Shown here: positions 44,203-50,538 of the stretch, one piece after another
How positions within the stretch are numbered: the stretch's first letter is position 1
Layout of the letters: every line of letters begins with the position of its first letter
NCBI RefSeq assembly: GCF_009391885.1
Contig: NZ_VZII01000058.1
Location: 1 to 64,000 of the forward strand
Origin: Pseudomonas sp. MN1F
Lineage (GTDB): Bacteria; Pseudomonadota; Gammaproteobacteria; Pseudomonadales; Pseudomonadaceae
Length of the DNA stretch: 64,000 nt
Direction of reading: 5' to 3'
Notes under the pieces: generated by a model
The model's input: the letters and a program-made list of their open reading frames with translations, nothing else
The model's database searches: none
Told to the model about the DNA's origin: nothing
Translations under genes and position numbers: made by a program

Positions 44203-44976
44203 ATGAAGGCGGTAATTCTGGCCGGTGGACTGGGCACACGTATAAGCGAAGAGTCCCATCTCAAGCCCAAGCCCATGATCGAGATTGGTGGAAAGCCAAT
44301 TCTCTGGCACATCATGAAGCAGTACTCGGCCCACGGTATCCATGACTTCGTGATCTGCCTGGGCTACAAGGGCTATGCGATCAAGGATTTCTTCGCCAAC
44401 TACTTCCTGCACACCTCGGACGTCACCTTCGACATGCGCGCCAACCGCATGGACGTGCACCAGAACTACAGCGAGCCATGGCGCGTCACCCTGGTCGACA
44501 CCGGTGAAGAGACCATGACCGGTGGCCGCCTGCGCCGTGCCGCACGCTACCTGGAGGGCGAAAAAGCCTTCTGCTTCACCTATGGCGACGGCGTCTCGGA
44601 CCTGAACATCGGCGCCCTGGTGGATTTCCATATGGCCCATGGCAAGCTCGCCACGGTGACCGCCGTGCAGCCCCCAGGGCGCTACGGCGCGCTGGAGCGC
44701 GACGGTGAGCAGGTGCGCGGGTTCGTCGAGAAACCCCGTGGCGATGGCGGCTGGATCAACGGCGGCTTCTTCGTGCTGTCGCCCAAGGTGATCGACTACA
44801 TCGACGACGATCAGACGTCCTGGGAGTTCGAGCCGCTCGCCCGGCTGGCCGCAGCGGCGCAGCTCAATGCCTTCCAGCATGACGGCTTCTGGCACCCGAT
44901 GGACACGCTGCGCGACAAGAACCACCTGGAGCAGCTCTGGCTAAGCGGGGAGGCACCATGGAAGCAGTGGGACTGA
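44203..44976 (+). CDS. rfbF: Glucose-1-phosphate cytidylyltransferase
   Basis: 257 residues. MKAVILAGGLGTRISEESHLKPKPMIEIGGKPILWHIMKQY is the classic nucleotidyltransferase start and matches RfbF. It makes CDP-glucose from CTP and glucose-1-phosphate. FCFTYGDGVSDLNIGALVDFH supplies the metal-binding Asp. SD AGAGGGG sits nine bases upstream. First gene of a tightly coupled CDP-sugar cassette; it overlaps rfbG by 19 bp. Confidence 0.96.
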   Translation: MKAVILAGGLGTRISEESHLKPKPMIEIGGKPILWHIMKQYSAHGIHDFVICLGYKGYAIKDFFANYFLHTSDVTFDMRANRMDVHQNYSEPWRVTLVDTGEETMTGGRLRRAARYLEGEKAFCFTYGDGVSDLNIGALVDFHMAHGKLATVTAVQPPGRYGALERDGEQVRGFVEKPRGDGGWINGGFFVLSPKVIDYIDDDQTSWEFEPLARLAAAAQLNAFQHDGFWHPMDTLRDKNHLEQLWLSGEAPWKQWD

Positions 44977-46040
44977 GCCCGGCATTCTGGCAGGGCAAGC
45001 GTGTCCTGCTGACCGGCCACACCGGCTTCAAGGGCAGCTGGCTGGCCCTTTGGCTGCGTGAACTGGGGGCGCAGGTCACAGGCTTTGCCCTGGACCCGGG
45101 AACCGAACCCAGCCTGTTCGAGCTGGCCCAGGTGGGCCGCGAGATCACCGATGTACGCGGTGACCTGCGCGACCTGGGCGCGCTGCTCGAAGCCGTGGCC
45201 GACGCGCAGCCTGAAATCGTCCTGCACCTGGCGGCGCAGCCGCTGGTGCGTGAGGCCTATCGCGACCCGCTGGGCACCTACTCCAGCAATGTCATGGGCA
45301 CCCTCAACCTGCTGGAAGCCATACGCCAGGTCGGTGGCGTGCGCGCCTGCGTGCTGGTGACCACCGACAAGGTCTATGCCAACCAGGAATGGCCTTGGCC
45401 CTACCGCGAGAACGAAGCCCTTGGCGGGCACGACCCGTACAGCAGCAGCAAGGCCTGCTGCGAGTTGCTGGCGCAATCCTATGCCGCTTCGTTCTTCCCG
45501 GCAGTCAAACATGCCGAACACGGCCTGGCGATGGCGACCGCACGCGCCGGCAATGTGCTGGGCGGTGGCGACTTTGCTGCCGACCGGCTGATCCCGGACG
45601 TACTCAAGGCTTGGTCGGCGGGTACGCCTGTGACCCTGCGCTATCCGCAGGCCGTGCGCCCCTGGCAGCACGCCCTGGAGCCGCTGGCCGGTTACCTGCA
45701 ACTGGCCGAGCGCCTGTATCGCCAAGGCCCGGCTTATGCGGGTGCCTGGAACTTCGGGCCCGGTGAACAGGACATGTGCAGCGTCGGCGAGGTGGTGGCG
45801 CATCTCGCCCGCCAGTGGCCGGCGGCGCCGGGCATGCAGGTCGAGCCGAGCGAGCTGCACGAAGCCGGCCTGCTGCGCCTGGACAGCTCGCGTGCGCGAC
45901 AGCTGCTGGGCTGGCGCACGCGCTGGTCGCTGCACGATTGCCTCAAGCACACCCTGGACTGGCACCTGGCCTGGCAGCGCGGCGACAACATGCACGCGTT
46001 CACCCTTGGCCAGCTGAACCTGTACGCGGAGTTGTCGTGA
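44958..46040 (+). CDS. rfbG: CDP-glucose 4,6-dehydratase
   Basis: 360 residues, extended SDR. NAD-binding VLLTGHTGFKGSWLALWLRELG, active-site Tyr161-x3-Lys165 (PYSSSKACCE), and VVTTDKVYANQEWPWPYRENEALGGHDPYSS-type substrate region. Converts CDP-glucose to CDP-4-keto-6-deoxyglucose. GGGGAGG lies upstream within rfbF. Overlaps the next gene by GTGA. Together with rfbF it commits glucose to the CDP-deoxyhexose route. Confidence 0.96.
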   Translation: MEAVGLSPAFWQGKRVLLTGHTGFKGSWLALWLRELGAQVTGFALDPGTEPSLFELAQVGREITDVRGDLRDLGALLEAVADAQPEIVLHLAAQPLVREAYRDPLGTYSSNVMGTLNLLEAIRQVGGVRACVLVTTDKVYANQEWPWPYRENEALGGHDPYSSSKACCELLAQSYAASFFPAVKHAEHGLAMATARAGNVLGGGDFAADRLIPDVLKAWSAGTPVTLRYPQAVRPWQHALEPLAGYLQLAERLYRQGPAYAGAWNFGPGEQDMCSVGEVVAHLARQWPAAPGMQVEPSELHEAGLLRLDSSRARQLLGWRTRWSLHDCLKHTLDWHLAWQRGDNMHAFTLGQLNLYAELS

Positions 46041-46597
46041 CTGATCTGCTGCTGCATGCCTTGCCCCTCGACGGTCTGTTCAGTGTCCAGCACAAGCGCC
46101 ACGGCGATGCCCGCGGCCAGTTCGCCCGGCTGTTCTGCGAAACCAGCCTGGGGGCATTGGCGGCGCCGTTCCATGTGCGCCAGATCAACCATTCGCATAC
46201 CGTCGGCCAAGGCAGCGTGCGCGGCCTGCACTACCAGCTCGGTGATGCGCCGGAAGCCAAGCTGATCACCTGCCTGCGCGGTGAGGTCTGGGATGTGGCA
46301 GTGGACCTGCGCCAGGGCTCGCCGACTTTTCTGCACTGGCACGCCGAGCACCTGCGGGCCGGCGACGGCCGCAGCCTGCTGATTCCGGCCGGCTTTGCCC
46401 ACGGTTTTCAGGTGTTGAGCGACGAGGCCGAACTGCTCTACCTGCACAGCGCCGACTATGCCCCGGGTCGCGAGGGCGGGTTGTCGGTGCACGATCCAAG
46501 GCTGGCCATCACCTGGCCGCTGGCTGTCAAGAATCTGTCAGCCCGGGATGCCGAACATCCCTGGTTGGCCCCATCGTTCACCGGAGTCTGTCCATGA
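46037..46597 (+). CDS. RmlC/RfbC-like sugar 3,5-epimerase
   Basis: 186 residues of the dTDP-4-keto-6-deoxyhexose 3,5-epimerase cupin family: FCETSLGALAAPFHVRQINHSHTVGQGSVRGLHYQLGDAPEAKLITCLRGEVWDVAVDLR, with His65 in RGLHYQ as catalytic base candidate, and IPAGFAHGFQVLSDEAELLYLHS. In this context the substrate is more likely CDP-4-keto-6-deoxyglucose or its C-methylated derivative than the dTDP sugar. GTG start overlapping the rfbG stop (GTGA); ATGA overlap with the next gene. Confidence 0.86.
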   Translation: MTDLLLHALPLDGLFSVQHKRHGDARGQFARLFCETSLGALAAPFHVRQINHSHTVGQGSVRGLHYQLGDAPEAKLITCLRGEVWDVAVDLRQGSPTFLHWHAEHLRAGDGRSLLIPAGFAHGFQVLSDEAELLYLHSADYAPGREGGLSVHDPRLAITWPLAVKNLSARDAEHPWLAPSFTGVCP

Positions 46598-47817
46598 ATT
46601 GCCGTGGCTGTGGTACCTGCCTGAGCCTGCCCCTGATCGACCTTGGCACCGCGCCGCCGTCCAACGCCTATCTGCGCGCCGAGCAACTGGCCGCGGCTGA
46701 AGCCTGGGTGCCGCTTAAGGTCGCGGTGTGCGAGCAGTGCTGGTTGGTGCAGACCGAGGACTACACCCGCGCCGATGCGCTGTTCGATGCCGACTACGCC
46801 TATTTCAGCTCCTACTCCAGCTCTTGGCTGGCCCATGCCCGCGAGTACGTGGCGCAGATGGTCGAGCGCTTCGGCCTGACCCCGCAAAGCCGGGTAGTGG
46901 AGATCGCCGCCAACGATGGTTACCTGCTGCAGTACGTGGCCGAACGCGGTATCCCCTGCCTGGGCGTGGAGCCCACCCGCAGCACCGCCCAGGCGGCGCG
47001 CGAAAAAGGGCTCGAAATCCGCGAGGTGTTCTTTGGCCAACAGGCTGCCGAGGCGCTTGCGGCCGAGGGCTGGTCGGCCGACCTGATGGCGGCCAACAAC
47101 GTGCTGGCCCATGTACCGGACATCAACGACTTCCTGCGCGGTTTCGCCACCTTGCTCAAGGCCGATGGTGTCGCCACGTTCGAGTTCCCGCACTTGCTCT
47201 GCCTGATGGCCGAGCATCAGTTCGATACCCTGTACCACGAGCATTACTCCTACCTGTCGCTGACGGCGGTGAACACCCTGTGCCTGCGCAACGGCCTGGA
47301 AATCTTCGATGTCACCGAACTGCCGACCCATGGCGGCTCGCTGCGGGTGTTCGCACAGCGCGCTGGCGGCCCGCAGGTTCGACGCGCCAGTGTCGATGAC
47401 CTGCTCGGCATCGAGGCGGGGGTGGGGGTGACCACGGCAGCGTTCTACAACACCCTGGCGCCGGCCGCCGAACGCATCAAGCACCAGCTGCTGCGCTTCC
47501 TGCTGCAGGCCAAGGCCGAAGGCAAGCGTGTGGTCGGCTACGGCGCGGCGGCCAAGGGCAACACGTTGTTCAACTATGCCGGGGTCAAGCCTGACCTGCT
47601 GGCCTGGGTGGCCGACGCCAACCCGCACAAACAAGGCAAGTTTCTGCCGGGCAGCCGCATTCCAGTGGTGGCCCCCGAGCGGCTGGCCATCGAGCAACCG
47701 GACTACGTGCTGGTGTTGCCCTGGAACCTGCTCAAGGAAGTCAGCGAGCAGCAGGCGCAGGTCCGTGAATGGGGCGGGCGCTTCGTCATCGCCGTGCCGG
47801 AGCTGACCGTCCTGTGA
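46594..47817 (+). CDS. TylC3/TcaB9-like sugar C-methyltransferase
   Basis: 407 residues. N-terminal zinc-binding domain with Cys3/Cys6 and Cys46/Cys49; central SAM-binding domain (VVEIAANDGYLLQYVAERGIPCLGVEP); catalytic segment Tyr214-His-Glu216-His217 (LYHEHYSYLS), with the same spacing as the Tyr/Glu/His set known in TcaB9; C-terminal Methyltransf_14 domain with THGGSLRVF and NPHKQGKFLPG. Such enzymes add a methyl group to C3 of 4-keto-6-deoxy sugars to make branched sugars. Coupled by ATGA and GTGA overlaps on both sides. Confidence 0.9.
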   Translation: MNCRGCGTCLSLPLIDLGTAPPSNAYLRAEQLAAAEAWVPLKVAVCEQCWLVQTEDYTRADALFDADYAYFSSYSSSWLAHAREYVAQMVERFGLTPQSRVVEIAANDGYLLQYVAERGIPCLGVEPTRSTAQAAREKGLEIREVFFGQQAAEALAAEGWSADLMAANNVLAHVPDINDFLRGFATLLKADGVATFEFPHLLCLMAEHQFDTLYHEHYSYLSLTAVNTLCLRNGLEIFDVTELPTHGGSLRVFAQRAGGPQVRRASVDDLLGIEAGVGVTTAAFYNTLAPAAERIKHQLLRFLLQAKAEGKRVVGYGAAAKGNTLFNYAGVKPDLLAWVADANPHKQGKFLPGSRIPVVAPERLAIEQPDYVLVLPWNLLKEVSEQQAQVREWGGRFVIAVPELTVL

Positions 47818-48683
47818 GCCGCATGAACGTGCTGGTTACCGGCGCCAGCGGTTTTGTTGGCCGGCACCTGGTCGGTGCGCTTCTGGCGCGCGGCCATCAG
47901 GTGCGTGCCGTTGCGCGCCACGTGGAAGCTGCCCAGGCGCTGCCGTGGTTCGATCAGGTCGAGTTCATCTGCGCCGATGTCCATGACCCGCAGCTGGACG
48001 TCGCTGCGCTGTGTGAAGGTATCGATGCGCTGGTGCACCTGGCCTGGCCCGGCTTGCCGAATTACCAGGGGTTGTTCCACTTCGAGCACAACCTGATGGC
48101 CGACTACCGGTTCATCCAGCGTGTGGTGCACGCGGGCGTTGCCCAGGTGCAGGTCACCGGCACCTGCCTGGAATACGGCCTGCAGGACGGCGCGCTGGGC
48201 GAGTCACTGGTCTGCCAGCCGGGCAACCCCTATGGCCTGGCCAAGCACAGCCTGCGCCTGTTCCTCGAAAGCCTGGCCCGGCAGCAGCCGTTTACCTTGC
48301 AATGGGTGCGGCTGTTCTACCTGTTCGGCGAAGGCCAGAACCGCAACAGCCTGCTGGCGGCGCTGGACGGCGCCATCGACGCCGGCCTGCCGCGTTTCGA
48401 CATGTCGGGCGGTGAACAGCTGCGCGATTTCCTGCCCATCGAAACGGCCGCGGGTTACCTGGCCGGGCTGCTCGATCAGCGTGATTTCAGCGGCGTGGTC
48501 AATTGCTGCAGCGGTCAGCCGATAGCCGTACGCACCCTGGTCGAAGCGCATATCGCCAAGCGCGGCGCGCAGATCGCGTTGAACCTGGGGCATTACCCCT
48601 ATCCGGCCCACGAACCCATGGCGTTCTGGGGCGATGCCCGCCGGCTGCGGGCGCTCTTGGGAGTAGCTTGTGATGAAGCATGA
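47814..48683 (+). CDS. NAD(P)-dependent epimerase/dehydratase, probable 4-ketoreductase
   Basis: 289 residues, extended SDR. NVLVTGASGFVGRHLVGALLARGHQVRAVAR at the N-terminus and catalytic Tyr140-x3-Lys144 in NPYGLAKHS. LVHLAWPGLPNYQG precedes. As the SDR following dehydratase, epimerase and C-methyltransferase, it probably reduces the C4 ketone to finish the CDP-linked branched deoxysugar. I prefer GTG 47814 (4-bp overlap, GGAG 11 bases upstream) over ATG 47823, which has no SD. Confidence 0.84.
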   Translation: MSRMNVLVTGASGFVGRHLVGALLARGHQVRAVARHVEAAQALPWFDQVEFICADVHDPQLDVAALCEGIDALVHLAWPGLPNYQGLFHFEHNLMADYRFIQRVVHAGVAQVQVTGTCLEYGLQDGALGESLVCQPGNPYGLAKHSLRLFLESLARQQPFTLQWVRLFYLFGEGQNRNSLLAALDGAIDAGLPRFDMSGGEQLRDFLPIETAAGYLAGLLDQRDFSGVVNCCSGQPIAVRTLVEAHIAKRGAQIALNLGHYPYPAHEPMAFWGDARRLRALLGVACDEA

Positions 48684-49767
48684 GTTGTACCGCGCCACCG
48701 GCTTGCCGGTGTTGCAGAACCGCACCTTTGCCGATGCGGCCTCGGCCCGCGCCTCGGCCAGTGCCGACATGCGCCTGGTGCAGGATGCTCGCACCGGCCT
48801 GGTCTACAACGACGCCTTCGACGCCGACCAGCTCAGCTATGACAGCGACTACCAGAACGAGCAGGGCCACTCGGCGCGCTTCCAGCGCCACCTGGACGAC
48901 GTCGAAGGTGTGATCGCCCGGCATTTCAAAGGGCGCAGCCTGATCGAGGTGGGCTGCGGCAAAGGCTGGTTCTTCGAGCTGCTGCGCGAGCGTGGCTATG
49001 CCGTCACCGGCATCGACCCGGCGTACGAGGGCGACAACCCGGACGTGGTCAAGGCGCCGTTCACCCGTGAGCTCGATCGCCGGGCCGAGGGCATCGTGCT
49101 GCGCCATGTGCTTGAGCACATCCAGGACCCGGTCGCGTTCCTGGCCGCCATCGCCGACGCCAATGGCGGGGCCGGGCAGATCTACATCGAGGTGCCATGC
49201 CTGGACTGGATCATCGAGCACAAGGCCTGGTTCGACCTGTTCTACGAGCACGTCAACTACTTCCGCCTGGACGACCTGCGCCGCCTGTTCGGCACGGTCG
49301 CCGAGGCCGGGCACCTGTTCGATGGCCAGTACCTGTACGTCGTCGCCGACCTCGCCAGCCTGCGTACCACGCTGGAACCGGGGCCAACCCTGACCCTGCC
49401 GGCCGATTTCAGCGCCAGCCTGGAGCACGCCGTGGGCATCGTCCAGCGCGACGCCGGGCGCGGCTCGGCGATCTGGGGCGCGTCGTCCAAGGGCGTGATC
49501 TATTCGCTGTTCCTGCAACGCGCCGGCGCGCCGGTGGACCGGGTGATCGACATCAACCCGGCCAAGCAGGGCCGTTACCTGCCGCTCAGCGGCGCCCGGG
49601 TGAGCTCGCCGCAGGAGGCGCTGGACGCCTTGCCTGACGGTGCGCACCTGTTCGTGATGAATTCCAACTACCTCGATGAAATCCGCCGCATGACCGCTGG
49701 GCGCTTCACCTACCACGCCGTCGACAGCGCTGATTTCACACACCTGCCAACCGAGACCGCACAATGA
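48673..49767 (+). CDS. SAM-dependent methyltransferase with Methyltransf_14-like C-terminus
   Basis: 364 residues. SAM site SLIEVGCGKGWFFELLRERGYAVTGIDP; middle segment FDLFYEHVNYFRLDDLRRLFG aligns with the catalytic YHEHYSYLS of the upstream C-methyltransferase but has FYEHVNY; C-terminal domain AIWGASSKGVIYSLF ... DINPAKQGRYLP parallels NPHKQGKFLP of that protein. It lacks the N-terminal zinc cysteines. It may C- or O-methylate the same or a second sugar. Starts at ATG 48673 (GTG 48670 also possible), overlapping the previous gene by 11 bp. Confidence 0.82.
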   Translation: MKHELYRATGLPVLQNRTFADAASARASASADMRLVQDARTGLVYNDAFDADQLSYDSDYQNEQGHSARFQRHLDDVEGVIARHFKGRSLIEVGCGKGWFFELLRERGYAVTGIDPAYEGDNPDVVKAPFTRELDRRAEGIVLRHVLEHIQDPVAFLAAIADANGGAGQIYIEVPCLDWIIEHKAWFDLFYEHVNYFRLDDLRRLFGTVAEAGHLFDGQYLYVVADLASLRTTLEPGPTLTLPADFSASLEHAVGIVQRDAGRGSAIWGASSKGVIYSLFLQRAGAPVDRVIDINPAKQGRYLPLSGARVSSPQEALDALPDGAHLFVMNSNYLDEIRRMTAGRFTYHAVDSADFTHLPTETAQ

Positions 49768-50498
49768 CCGACTCGCCGATCAAGGCCTTCGAAGCCGAAT
49801 GCACCGCGCAAATCGCCGCCCAGGGTGAAGACCAGGCGCTGCAGCAAGTATCCCGTGACTTCTTCAACAAGTCCGCTGCGCACAAGTACACCTACCACTT
49901 CTCCTGGATGGGCCGGCCGATCATCCAGCTGCCCCAGGACATGATGGCCATGCAGGAGATCGTCTGGCAGGTCAAGCCGGACCTGATCATCGAGTGCGGC
50001 ATCGCCCACGGCGGTTCGATCCTGTACTACGCATCCTTGCTGGAACTGCAGGGCCATGGCGAAGTGCTGGGCATCGACATCGACATCCGCCCGCACAACC
50101 GTGAGGCCATCGAGGCGCACCCGATGAGCAAGCGCGTGCGCATGATCGAAGGTTCGAGCATCGACGCCGGCATCGCCGCGCAGGTCAGGGCGCTTGCCGA
50201 AGGCAAGAAGGTCATCCTGGTGCTCGATTCCAACCACACCCACGACCACGTACTCAAGGAGTTGGAGCTGTACGCGCCGCTGGTGGCCGTGGGCAGCTAC
50301 TGCGTGGTGATGGACACCGTGGTCGAAGACATGCCGGCCGATTTCTTCCCCGACCGCCCGTGGGGCCATGGCGACAACCCCAAGACCGCGGTCTGGGAAT
50401 ACCTCAAGGGCAACGACAGCTTCGAGATCGACTACCAGCTGCAGAACAAGCTGCTGGTCACCGTGGCACCGGACGGCTACCTGCGCCGGGTTCGCTGA
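49764..50498 (+). CDS. CmcI-family (cephalosporin hydroxylase-like) methyltransferase
   Basis: 244 residues of the CmcI/Rhamno_MT family: FSWMGRPIIQLPQDMMAMQEIVWQVKPDLIIECGIAHGGSILYYASLLEL, GIDIDIRPHNREAI, LVLDSNHTHDHVLKELELYAPLVAVGSYCVVMDT. Despite the hydroxylase name, CmcI is a SAM- and metal-dependent methyltransferase fold, and relatives O-methylate rhamnose in surface glycans. Start overlaps the previous stop by ATGA, so it is probably the last catalytic step of the cassette before the second glycosyltransferase. Confidence 0.85.
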   Translation: MTDSPIKAFEAECTAQIAAQGEDQALQQVSRDFFNKSAAHKYTYHFSWMGRPIIQLPQDMMAMQEIVWQVKPDLIIECGIAHGGSILYYASLLELQGHGEVLGIDIDIRPHNREAIEAHPMSKRVRMIEGSSIDAGIAAQVRALAEGKKVILVLDSNHTHDHVLKELELYAPLVAVGSYCVVMDTVVEDMPADFFPDRPWGHGDNPKTAVWEYLKGNDSFEIDYQLQNKLLVTVAPDGYLRRVR

Positions 50499-50538
50499 GA
50501 CACTCAACAACGGTTCGATTTCTTCGGCGGCAACGCCA

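Noticed and set aside
50368..50538. N-terminal extension of the second large glycosyltransferase
   Set aside because: This part overlaps the CmcI-family gene in another frame and reads as low-complexity Thr/Arg/Ser sequence.
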